From CAIKAP01 sp964574605 (GTDB lineage Bacteria; Verrucomicrobiota; Verrucomicrobiia; Palsa-1439), in NCBI GenBank assembly GCA_964574605.1, contig CAZNOK010000230.1, forward strand, positions 1 to 7,983: a stretch of DNA of 7,983 nt. The letters run 5' to 3'. Position numbers and translations under genes: made by a program. Shown here one piece after another: positions 1 to 6,279 of the stretch. The stretch's first letter is position 1; each line of letters starts with the position of its first letter. The notes under the pieces are model-generated. The model had not been told where the DNA came from, ran no database searches, and worked only from the letters and a program-made list of their open reading frames with translations.

Positions 1-60
1 GCCCCAGCGGGCGTTGGGGTCGTCGAAATGCTCTCCGGAGTCGAATCTGAGGGTTCTCAT
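1..60 (-). CDS. Possible N-terminus of a leftward gene, cut by the window edge
   Basis: Reading leftward from an ATG at 60 gives 20 uninterrupted codons, beginning MRTLRFDSG and including DDPNARWG. The composition looks like real protein rather than low complexity. I do not recognise a family with certainty, and too little is present to assign a function. An alternative ATG four bases upstream (64) lies in another frame and gives a much more arginine-rich, less protein-like peptide. There is no strong Shine-Dalgarno directly upstream. If real, this gene is divergent from the 606-2909 gene, and the 21-bp array sits in the shared upstream region. The plus strand is also open here, in the frame that runs on into the array, so the call is tentative. 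Confidence 0.3.
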   Translation of the reverse strand, partial: MRTLRFDSGEHFDDPNARWG

Positions 61-95
61 GCATTTTCAGGCCCCAAAAGGCGATTTTCCGCGTC

Positions 96-410
96 AAGGG
101 GTGCATCACCTACGAAAAGGGGTGCGTCACCAGCGAAAAGGGGTGAACAAGTTCTGGCAAGGGGTGCTTCTGGCGCTAAAAGGGGCGAAACACCTGACAA
201 AAGGGGTGCACCCCGCGCGGCGCAGGGTGCAACACCAGCCGTAAGGGGCGCGCCTCCTGAGAGAAGGGGTGCAACACTTTTGATGCGGGGTGCGCCCCTT
301 GGCGGAAGAGTTGCGCCCCTCGGCGCAAGAGATTCATCCCTTGGCAAAAGGGGTGCGCCCCACGACAAAAGGGGCGTGCCCCTTGGAAGAAGTGAATCGC
401 CCCTTGGCCG
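96..410. repeat. Degenerate 21-bp tandem repeat array, 15 units
   Basis: Fifteen consecutive 21-bp units start at 96, 117, 138, 159, 180, 201, 222, 243, 264, 285, 306, 327, 348, 369 and 390 with no change in register. Ten of the 15 begin with AAGGGG, usually followed by TGC or CGC; the remaining 10-12 bases are much more variable. A shorter related piece (AAAAGGCG at 76-83) may be a decayed sixteenth unit. Units in the right half tend to carry a second arm, CCCCTTGG, so that a unit such as 369-384 becomes a near-perfect inverted repeat. Because 21 is a multiple of three and the unit lacks stops, several frames stay open as 7-residue peptide repeats (KRGAPxx, KGVHxxx); I read that as a by-product of the period. 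The period is about two helical turns. Function is unknown: a protein-binding array, a structured-RNA region or an expanding satellite are all possible. Confidence 0.9.
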
Positions 411-510
411 GGCGGAAGAGGTTAGCGGAGCGCCGTGAGTGTTACTTGTGTTGCGCTGTTGCGCTGTTGTTGTAGATGAAGCCCGTTCTCATCTCGTTTC
501 GGAGTTCATG

Positions 511-516
511 TATAAC
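511..516 (+). promoter_or_regulatory. Candidate -10 hexamer TATAAC
   Basis: TATAAC matches the sigma-70 -10 consensus at five of six positions and is directly preceded by TG. No good -35 box lies at 16-18 bp; the nearest (TTCTCA at 486-491) has a 19-bp spacer and four of six matches. A start near 523 would give a leader of roughly 80 nt before the ATG at 606. The support is positional only. Confidence 0.25.
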
Positions 517-540
517 GCGCCCATTTCCGAAAAGTCAATA

Positions 541-558
541 CAGTTCTTGCCTGAACTG
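541..558. promoter_or_regulatory. 6-bp inverted repeat, possible operator or leader hairpin
   Basis: CAGTTC at 541-546 and GAACTG at 553-558 are exact reverse complements separated by six bases. The dyad is 48 bp upstream of the start codon at 606 and downstream of the candidate -10, so it could be an operator or a small hairpin in the 5' leader. Dyads of this size occur by chance, so confidence is low. Confidence 0.3.
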
Positions 559-605
559 ACTTCTGCGCTTGGCTCGGAGGGCGTTCCGCAGTAGGAGTAA
601 AAGCC

Positions 606-2909
606 ATGAAGCGTCATCTGTTGTCCCTTGCGTTGTTCACGCTAACTGTCCGGTTAGTCACGGCTGCGCCGATCGTGTTGGAAACCGGCAGCCTCCGGCT
701 CGAAATCAACGAGTCAGGCACGGCGCACAGTCTGACGGCGAAGCCGGAGGGGCGCGAGTTGCTCGCGCAACCGGACACGGAGCCGGTGGCGATGGTCTAT
801 TGCGGCGGCGAGTGGGCGTATGAGGTGGGCTGGACGTACGCGCACGCCGTACCGCCGACCTATCGCGGTGGACGTGCGTTCCCGGCAACGTCAGCGCGGC
901 GCGATGGAGACCGTCTGACGATCGGCTTCGGCGGCGCGAACGTCACGGCAACTTACAAAGTCACGAAGGCCGCTGACTATCTGACGCTGGAACTGACCAA
1001 TGTTGTCGGCGGCCCGGTTCATCATCTTGATTTGCTGCGACTGGCAATTCGGAAACTGCCGAGCCTCGGCGCGTGGATCAACATCGCCCATGACGACCGC
1101 TTCGGCATCTGTCTCTGCGCCGGCAACGCAAAGACCGATGCGCAGACCGAACAGCACGCCGAGCAAATGACGTTGAAAGCCTGTGCCGAGACCGACAGCG
1201 GTTTGGTCGGCGCGCGCGCCGTGTTGATCGGTTGCCAGAAACCACTGACTCGATTCCTCGACGTGATGGAACAGGTCGAGCGTGACTTGGGCATGCCGCC
1301 GGGGGCGCGGCTGCGGCGTTCGCCGGTGCAACGATATTCGTATCTCTCGGCCGACCGCGTGACGCCAGAAAACGTCGGCGGCTACGTGGCGTGGGCCAAA
1401 CGCGCCGGGATGCGGATGGTGTTGTTCTCATACAACGCGTTCAGCAAAGGCGCGGGGCATTTCGTGTGGAATGAATCGTATCCGAACGGGATGGCTGACT
1501 TGAAGAAGGTTACGGACACGATTCGCGCCGCGGGCTTGCTGGTCGGGTTGCACATTCACTACTGCAAAGCGCGCAAGGGCGACCCATACACGACGCCGGT
1601 GCCGGACGACCGGCTGCACAAGGAGCGTTGGTTCACGCTCGCTGCGCCACTCGACGACGCCGCGAAGACGGTTACTGTGCGCGAGAATCCCGACGGCTGC
1701 ACGCTCGACAAGGGCCGTCGCATTCTCCAGATCGGCAAGGAGTATTTGTTCTACGAGAACTTCACCACGCAACCGCCGTATCAATTCACCGGCTGCGAGC
1801 GCGGTCATCTCGGCACCACCGCCGCGTCGCATTCCGCCGGCGCGAAAGTCGGCCTGCTTGACGTTGACACGTGGGACATCTTCATCCGTTACGACCAGAA
1901 CACCGACATTCAGGACGAGACGGCGCGTTGGCTGGCGGACATCGTCAAGCAGACCGGCCCGTACGAGATGGTCTATTTCGACGGCGCCGAGGACGTGCAC
2001 GCGCCGTATTGGTATCACATCGCCAACGCCCAGCATCGCGTCTGGCGTTTGTTGCAGCCGACGCCGCCGGTGACCGAGGCGCCGCGTTATCCGAACTTCG
2101 CGTGGCACCTCATCACGCGCGGCAATGCCTACGACAAGGTCGCGCCGGCGACCGGCATGAAAGATTTCTGCGACCTGACGGCGTGTCCGTCGGCGGCGGT
2201 GCGGGTGCATGATTTTTCGCGGATCGAGTTTGGCTGGCTTGGAAACTACGGCGAAGGCAGACGCGGCATCGCCGGGCCGGATGTCTTCGAGTATATCGTC
2301 AGCCGGGCGGCGGCGTGGGATTGCCCGTTGTCCATTCAGGCGCGAATCGGGGAACTGGAAAGCAACCCGCGCGGCGACGACTGCGTCGAGGTGTTGCGCA
2401 CGTGGGAAGAAGCGCGCCTGAACGGCAAACTCACCGAGGCGCATCGCCGGCTGTTGCGAAACGTCAAGCCGTCGCAGGAACATTACGTGACGTGTTTTCA
2501 CGCGTTCCCGATTTGGAAAAACTACGCGCGCGACGGCACGCTGACGCCGGTTCAGCGCGAGATTCTTGCCCAGCGCCGTGAGCATCACCTGTTCATCAAC
2601 GAGAAAGGCCGGCACGAGCTTGTCGAGATCAAGGAGGTGCCGCTCGCAAAGAACAACCCGTTCAAGGTGTTCTGGTTCCAGCGCGCGTCGCAGCCGAAGG
2701 ACACGTACGTTCTCATCTGGGCCGTGCAAGGCTCAGCGGAATTGCGATTGCCCGACGGCGTGACCGTCATGCGGCCTTTCGGCAAACCGGTCCCGGCGAA
2801 ACAGCACGTCGTCGCCATCGGCAACCGGCACTACCTGCGATTCCCCGACACCGCTCCGGAGGGTGTCGTGAAGTTCACCGGCTGGTCGGAACGCCGGCCG
2901 TCGCGATAG
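606..2909 (+). CDS. Secreted TIM-barrel glycoside hydrolase candidate (family unassigned)
   Basis: This 767-aa protein has a Sec signal peptide (basic MKRH, hydrophobic core, likely cleavage after VTA at residue 20). AGGAG at 593-597 lies 8 nt before the ATG and fixes the start. Residues about 21-235 are beta-rich and resemble the N-terminal sandwich of multidomain glycosidases. Residues about 240-600 look like a TIM barrel: the run YPNG...DTIRAAGLLVGLHIHY (292-319) recalls the strand-helix-strand typical of alpha-galactosidase-like clan GH-D enzymes, and MVYFDGAED (455-463) places Asp459 at a strand end as a candidate catalytic acid. Residues about 345-418 form a beta-rich insertion ending in GCxRGxxGTxAxxHxxGxxV (396-415). 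A short C-terminal beta domain follows (about 660-760). The exact family, substrate and catalytic residues cannot be settled from sequence alone. The last 79 bp overlap the oppositely oriented lyase gene. Confidence 0.9.
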   Translation: MKRHLLSLALFTLTVRLVTAAPIVLETGSLRLEINESGTAHSLTAKPEGRELLAQPDTEPVAMVYCGGEWAYEVGWTYAHAVPPTYRGGRAFPATSARRDGDRLTIGFGGANVTATYKVTKAADYLTLELTNVVGGPVHHLDLLRLAIRKLPSLGAWINIAHDDRFGICLCAGNAKTDAQTEQHAEQMTLKACAETDSGLVGARAVLIGCQKPLTRFLDVMEQVERDLGMPPGARLRRSPVQRYSYLSADRVTPENVGGYVAWAKRAGMRMVLFSYNAFSKGAGHFVWNESYPNGMADLKKVTDTIRAAGLLVGLHIHYCKARKGDPYTTPVPDDRLHKERWFTLAAPLDDAAKTVTVRENPDGCTLDKGRRILQIGKEYLFYENFTTQPPYQFTGCERGHLGTTAASHSAGAKVGLLDVDTWDIFIRYDQNTDIQDETARWLADIVKQTGPYEMVYFDGAEDVHAPYWYHIANAQHRVWRLLQPTPPVTEAPRYPNFAWHLITRGNAYDKVAPATGMKDFCDLTACPSAAVRVHDFSRIEFGWLGNYGEGRRGIAGPDVFEYIVSRAAAWDCPLSIQARIGELESNPRGDDCVEVLRTWEEARLNGKLTEAHRRLLRNVKPSQEHYVTCFHAFPIWKNYARDGTLTPVQREILAQRREHHLFINEKGRHELVEIKEVPLAKNNPFKVFWFQRASQPKDTYVLIWAVQGSAELRLPDGVTVMRPFGKPVPAKQHVVAIGNRHYLRFPDTAPEGVVKFTGWSERRPSR

Positions 2910-4861
2910 AACAACACGGAGCGGTTTCCGATCTGGCAGCCGACACGATCGCCGGCTTCGATGAGTTTCACCGGCAGACGCTCGCCCAACTGCATGACGG
3001 TCAGGAACAAATCCTCTGCCGATGCCGTCTTTGGTGAAACTTCGACGCGCCATCCATCGCGTTCCGCTATGTTTTCGCTGCTTTTCGTTCGCCTCAATGC
3101 CTTCTTGTCCGGCTCGTTGGGGTAGTTCGTGCCGAAGACCCAGAACTCCTTGCCCGGACCGCCGACTTTTTCGAGCGCGGCGTTTCCCGCCGTTGGCAAC
3201 AACACATCGAGTGTGAGCCGGTCGGCGCTGGCCGAGGCGCCGGTGATCTGCGGTTCTTTCAGCGTGTGGAGCAGCCAGAATTTCTTGAAGGCGGGATTGG
3301 CGCTGACGACACGGTCGAAGACGATGAGTGCCGCCGGGCTGCGGGCGTTCTGAAGGTTCAGGAACACAAACGAGCGGATGACTTGTTTGACTTTCTTGCT
3401 GTAGGCCGCGGTGATGTCGCCTTGCAGGAAGGCAAAGTCGGGACCGATGGCGTGGGCGAGGACCTGACCAGTGCGGTAGCTGTTGTTGGGATCGAGCAAT
3501 TGTTCCAGTGTGCGCGGTCCTTTACGCCCGCCGGGCAGGCGCTGGCCGCCGTCGTTGCCGTAGTCGCCACCGAACTTCTCGGCGGGATCGTAGATGAGAA
3601 GTGAGTTGTGGGCGATGGTGCGCCAAAAGTAGTTGCGGCAATGCGGGCTGCCGTATTTGCCGGAGGAGCCGGTGTAACGGCCGGAATCAATCGCCTGTCC
3701 GTCTTTGTCGTAAATCTGGAACGCGCCGGCATCCATGTGTTGGTGGTTGGCGAAATTGTATTCGTTGATCTTCATCTCGGCGATGACGGCATCCTCGCCC
3801 CAACTGGTGCGCGCAATCATCCAGCCGAACGGCGAACCAAAGTAGCGCGTCAACGGCAGCGATTCGATTGGTTTCGGTTGCAGCGTCGTGTCGCGCCAGA
3901 GAAACTCGAAGATGATGTCACCTTCGCGCGCGCCCCCTTGTTTGAGGTGCTGGCTCAACAACACACCGTCGCGGTAGTAGCTGGCAGTGAGAATCGTGCC
4001 CACGCTCTCGCTCCAAGGGCTGCCACGCCCCTCCGCACCGGTGTCGCCAGCGCGCAACCGTTGGCCGTCGGGACGGGTTGAATACACCCAGAGATACGGC
4101 ACGAACCGTTGTTCGGAGTTATAGACGTTGCCGAAGCCGAGCCTGTCGAAAATGAACAGCGGGAATGTGTCCCAGCCGAAACGATACGGGCCGTAGGAAG
4201 AGCCTTGGTGATAGGCGTGGCCGTTGTAGAACCAGTTGCGGGCCGGCAGGTGTTCGCGGGAAAAACGTCCCGCAGCGAGCCGGTACATTTCGGGAAACTC
4301 ATCATGGATGGCGATGCCGGCGGAGAGCATATCGCGCATGATCTGCGCTTCGGAAGCGTGGCCTGTCACCGAGCCTTGGCGCGTCGGCGGATAACCGCAC
4401 TCCTGCGTCTTGGCGAGGCGCACCAATTCCTTGATGAACGCCTGTTTCTCGTTTGGAGTGAGCAACCCATACAACCAATCATAAACGATGGCGCCTGTGA
4501 CCATCATGCGTCCTGTGACACGACAGGCGTCCTGTTTATCCGGCAACTCGCATTTCTGGAGCATCGGCAGCGTGGCTTCAATGGTCGCGCGGCCCAGTGC
4601 GCGGTCTTTTCTCGCGAGATATTGCAGCGCGTCCCACTCGACTTTGAATTGCGGCGACCGCGTCGCCAACTTTTGCAACTGTTGGACGACCGGTTGAAGC
4701 ACCGGGTCTTTGAGGCGCGAGGGCAATTGCGCCACGTGTGCCGCGCGCAAGTAAAGCCGCGGATGTTCGCGCGGCGGGATGGGAAGCTCGTTGCCGGCCA
4801 GCGAGCAAACGGCAAAGCTGATAGCGGCGATGAAGGCGGCGAGGCAAATGGGTTTGCTCAT
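2831..4861 (-). CDS. Heparinase II/III-type polysaccharide lyase (PL21-like), secreted
   Basis: This 676-aa protein probably cleaves uronic-acid glycosidic bonds by beta-elimination after export. The start at 4861 is chosen because MSKPICLAAFIAAISF...SLAG is a clear signal peptide; the open frame runs 367 codons further upstream, but only as antisense to the neighbouring gene. No Shine-Dalgarno precedes the ATG. From memory of Pedobacter heparinus heparinase II, the catalytic set is His202, Glu205, Tyr257, Arg261 and His406, with zinc on His408, Asp425 and His464. Here His168, Glu171, Tyr223, Arg227, His373, His375 and Asp392 recur with almost the same spacing (H to E 3, H to Y 55, Y to R 4, HxH, H to D 17), and His418 in TIAHNS is the likely last zinc ligand. 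An alpha-helical toroid (about 40-330) precedes a beta-sandwich region (about 340-676). Substrate could be heparin/heparan-like or another uronate glycan. The 3' end overlaps the convergent gene by 79 bp. Confidence 0.93.
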   Translation of the reverse strand: MSKPICLAAFIAAISFAVCSLAGNELPIPPREHPRLYLRAAHVAQLPSRLKDPVLQPVVQQLQKLATRSPQFKVEWDALQYLARKDRALGRATIEATLPMLQKCELPDKQDACRVTGRMMVTGAIVYDWLYGLLTPNEKQAFIKELVRLAKTQECGYPPTRQGSVTGHASEAQIMRDMLSAGIAIHDEFPEMYRLAAGRFSREHLPARNWFYNGHAYHQGSSYGPYRFGWDTFPLFIFDRLGFGNVYNSEQRFVPYLWVYSTRPDGQRLRAGDTGAEGRGSPWSESVGTILTASYYRDGVLLSQHLKQGGAREGDIIFEFLWRDTTLQPKPIESLPLTRYFGSPFGWMIARTSWGEDAVIAEMKINEYNFANHQHMDAGAFQIYDKDGQAIDSGRYTGSSGKYGSPHCRNYFWRTIAHNSLLIYDPAEKFGGDYGNDGGQRLPGGRKGPRTLEQLLDPNNSYRTGQVLAHAIGPDFAFLQGDITAAYSKKVKQVIRSFVFLNLQNARSPAALIVFDRVVSANPAFKKFWLLHTLKEPQITGASASADRLTLDVLLPTAGNAALEKVGGPGKEFWVFGTNYPNEPDKKALRRTKSSENIAERDGWRVEVSPKTASAEDLFLTVMQLGERLPVKLIEAGDRVGCQIGNRSVLFYRDGRRSDQPVNFTTPSGAVSGNRR

Positions 4862-4948
4862 AAGGCCGCGCAGTTTACCGGCTGTGGTCTCGCGCTGCAA
4901 CGCAAATGGATTGTGTCGAGGCCAAGTTGTGTTTAACGTGAGGACAAT
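4862..4948. promoter_or_regulatory. Divergent promoter region between lyase and propeller genes
   Basis: Only 87 bp separate the two divergent start codons, so both promoters must lie here or inside the opposite gene. For the minus-strand lyase, TTGCAG (4895-4900) and TAAACT (4872-4877) are separated by 17 bp, a weak sigma-70-like pair placing the start a few bases before the ATG. For the plus-strand gene, TTTAAC at 4932-4937 is -10-like but its spacing to TTGTGT (4911-4916) is only 15 bp, and it sits very close to the Shine-Dalgarno GAGGA at 4940-4944. The existence of promoters is well supported by layout; the exact boxes are not. Confidence 0.4.
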
Positions 4949-5926
4949 ATGAATCGGAGATCCTTCATCAAGGCGGCGGTGAGTGTCGTATCGGTGTATC
5001 CGTGGCGAGGAGCGATCGCGACGCCGTCGTTTCGCTGGGGCGAACTGGAGCGGCACTCCGCCAACCCGGTGTTGCGCGCGGTTCCAAATTCGTGGGAAGC
5101 GATCTGGTTCGTGGTGGATTCGGTGATCGAGGCCGGTGGCGAGTATCGGATGTATTACAGCGCCGCCGTCGCCAGCGACAAGAAGACGTCGAAACTCGGA
5201 CTGGCAACGTCGCGCGATGGCGTGACGTGGGAGCGACACAAAGCCAATCCGATCTGGCAGAATGCGTGGCACAATTTCCTGCGCGACGTGCGCGTTCGCC
5301 AGTTTGGGCCGGAGGACTTTTGGATCTACTACTCCGACGGCGATCGTCATCTTGATCTTGCCCGTTCGACCGACGGGATTCATTGGACCAACTACGCGCA
5401 CAATCCGATCCTCAAACCATCGCAAGCGTGGGAGGACCTCGTGATGCAGCCGTCCGTGTTGAAGACCGGCGACACGTGGCGGATGTGGTATAGCACCTAC
5501 GGACGCAAACCGCGCGTCACCGGCTGCGCCACCTCCACGGACGGCATTCACTGGAACAAGCACGCCGCCAATCCCGTCCTGCCGCTCGGCAGCCCCGGTG
5601 AGTGGGACGATTATTCGGCGTTCCAGCCGGCTGTGTTCGAGCAGGACGGTTGTTTCCACATGATCTACACCGGCTCGTGCAAGGCCAACGAGACCGGTTA
5701 TCGCCTCGGTTACGCGTGGAGCAAGAACGGCCTCTCGTGGACGAAATCGCCGCAGAATCCGATTGTCGCGCCCGGCGCGAAAGGCGCGTGGGACGGCGGC
5801 AAGATTTCCTGTCCAACGTTGCTGCGCACAGGTCCCCGCACCTTCAATATCTACTACAGCGGCGCGCGCACTCCCACGGCGACTTACGAAGGAATTGGCC
5901 TGGTGCGAGCGCAGCTGGAGATGTAA
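4949..5926 (+). CDS. Tat-exported five-bladed beta-propeller, GH43/GH32/GH130-like
   Basis: This 325-aa protein begins MNRRSFIKAA, a twin-arginine (Tat) signal with the RRxFIK core, then a short hydrophobic stretch and likely cleavage after AIA (about residue 24). It should therefore be exported already folded. The rest is a repeat protein. Five strands of the type (Y/F/W)xM/I(Y/W)YS occur at 66-72, 124-130, 177-183, 236-242 and 299-305. SxDGxxW or its variant SKNGxSW occurs at 88-94, 140-146, 196-202 and 258-264, usually followed by NP(I/V) (99-102, 152-154, 208-210, 270-272). This is the signature of five-bladed propeller glycosidases and phosphorylases such as GH43, GH32/68 and GH130. Asp and Glu residues that could be catalytic are present (for example Asp57, Asp113, Glu162, Asp220, Asp282), but I cannot assign them. 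GAGGA at 4940-4944 serves the ATG. Function is a glycosidase by fold only. Confidence 0.85.
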   Translation: MNRRSFIKAAVSVVSVYPWRGAIATPSFRWGELERHSANPVLRAVPNSWEAIWFVVDSVIEAGGEYRMYYSAAVASDKKTSKLGLATSRDGVTWERHKANPIWQNAWHNFLRDVRVRQFGPEDFWIYYSDGDRHLDLARSTDGIHWTNYAHNPILKPSQAWEDLVMQPSVLKTGDTWRMWYSTYGRKPRVTGCATSTDGIHWNKHAANPVLPLGSPGEWDDYSAFQPAVFEQDGCFHMIYTGSCKANETGYRLGYAWSKNGLSWTKSPQNPIVAPGAKGAWDGGKISCPTLLRTGPRTFNIYYSGARTPTATYEGIGLVRAQLEM

Positions 5927-5941
5927 CTCAGAATTTCGCGG

Positions 5942-5956
5942 CGCGTGTTTCACGCG
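5942..5956 (+). terminator. Terminator-like hairpin after the propeller gene
   Basis: CGCGTG (5942-5947) and CACGCG (5951-5956) pair across a TTT loop, beginning 15 bp after the stop codon. A loosely T-rich tract (CTTGTTATTT, 5968-5977) follows about a dozen bases later, not immediately, so this is not a textbook intrinsic terminator. Confidence 0.4.
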
Positions 5957-5995
5957 TGCCACTCCGTCTTGTTATTTGAAGTGCGCAAAACCCCG

Positions 5996-6031
5996 GCCAC
6001 ATCAGTGTAATAGGTATTACATGGATGTGGC
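5996..6031. repeat. 36-bp interrupted palindrome
   Basis: The outer arms GCCACATC (5996-6003) and GATGTGGC (6024-6031) are exact reverse complements. The inner arms TGTAATA (6006-6012) and TATTACA (6015-6021) are also exact, around a central GG. Only the two-base joints AG and TG fail to pair fully, and one of those pairs is a G-T wobble. In all, 15 Watson-Crick pairs lie within 36 bp. On either RNA strand this would fold into a strong hairpin; as DNA, the inner 16 bp resemble a repressor operator half-site pair. It has no downstream T-run, and its distance from any start codon argues against an operator. Confidence 0.85.
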
Positions 6032-6155
6032 ATGGAAGAGATGATCTCGTTGACCGCTAACGATTGCGATCTTGCTGTCGGGACGCCGCTCTTTGCTGTT
6101 GGGCGCAGGTCTCTGACCGCGCCGTCCAGTGAACACTCATCCCGAAATGCGACTT

Positions 6156-6205
6156 TCGCAGCGATATGTGCAGACTTTGCAAAGTCTGCACATCGTTCGT
6201 TGCGA
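6156..6205. repeat. 50-bp dyad with a 28-bp perfect palindrome at its centre
   Basis: The arm ATGTGCAGACTTTG (6166-6179) is followed directly, with no spacer, by its exact reverse complement (6180-6193). Beyond a small asymmetric internal loop (6164-6165 against 6194-6197), TCGCAGCG (6156-6163) pairs with CGTTGCGA (6198-6205) with a single G-T wobble. The total is 22 base pairs in 50 bp. It lies between two convergent genes and could act as a bidirectional RNA hairpin, a cruciform, a dimeric protein site or part of an interspersed repeat. Confidence 0.88.
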
Positions 6206-6257
6206 CGTTTGCCAACACGGTGGCTGGCCACGCCACGATACGTGCCCACACGAATAT

Positions 6258-6279
6258 TCCGAACCTAGCGGTGTTCGGA
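6258..6279 (-). terminator. Hairpin downstream of the sulfatase gene
   Basis: Seven base pairs form between TCCGAAC (6258-6264) and GTTCGGA (6273-6279) around an 8-nt loop, six bases beyond the minus-strand stop codon at 6286-6288. In the minus direction the stem is followed by AT-rich ATATTCG rather than a T-run, so it is at best a weak intrinsic terminator. Confidence 0.3.

Larger units (their letters stand above)
411..605. other. Intergenic leader region upstream of the TIM-barrel gene
   Basis: This stretch carries no convincing gene. It starts where the 21-bp register decays and is less GC-rich than its surroundings. It contains a short direct repeat (GCGCTGTT twice, 453-460 and 461-468), a TATAAC hexamer at 511-516, a 6-bp dyad at 541-558 and the Shine-Dalgarno AGGAG at 593-597 that serves the gene starting at 606. 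The stretch from about 440 to 600 is where the promoter of that gene should lie. Confidence 0.6.

Noticed and set aside
2..19. Hairpin CCCCAGC/GTTGGGG at the left edge, considered as a terminator
   Set aside because: It lies in sequence that reads as protein on the minus strand, includes a wobble pair and has no T-run.
96..410. CRISPR array
   Set aside because: The repeat unit is 21 bp in total with only a 6-9 bp conserved core, repeats are degenerate, there are no spacers of uniform unique sequence, and no cas genes are in the window.
28..438. 136-codon plus-strand frame through the 21-bp array, and other frames on both strands there
   Set aside because: All are explained by a stop-free 21-bp unit repeated in register; none has a ribosome-binding site, and two plus frames and a minus frame are open at once. 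Kept as a repeat, with the coding option listed as a finding.
563..591. CTGCG/CGCAG stem that could mask the Shine-Dalgarno of the 606 gene
   Set aside because: Only five base pairs with a 19-nt loop; not distinguishable from chance.
1428..2729. 433-codon minus-strand open frame opposite the TIM-barrel gene
   Set aside because: Arginine-rich shadow typical of GC-rich antisense DNA; the plus-strand reading has a signal peptide, a Shine-Dalgarno and coherent domains.
4862..5962. 367-codon upstream extension of the lyase frame on the minus strand
   Set aside because: It is antisense to the whole propeller gene, has atypical Arg/His-rich composition, and a clear signal peptide begins at 4861.
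6072..6105. Two copies of TTGCTGT(C/T)GGG spaced 21 bp apart, echoing the 21-bp period of the first array
   Set aside because: Only two copies and no AAGGGG core; most likely coincidence.
5950..6268. Small open frames in the convergent intergenic region (for example 6032-6268 plus, 5950-6249 minus)
   Set aside because: No ribosome-binding site and no recognisable family; on both strands similar peptides (CNxYYxDVA) arise simply because the DNA is palindromic.
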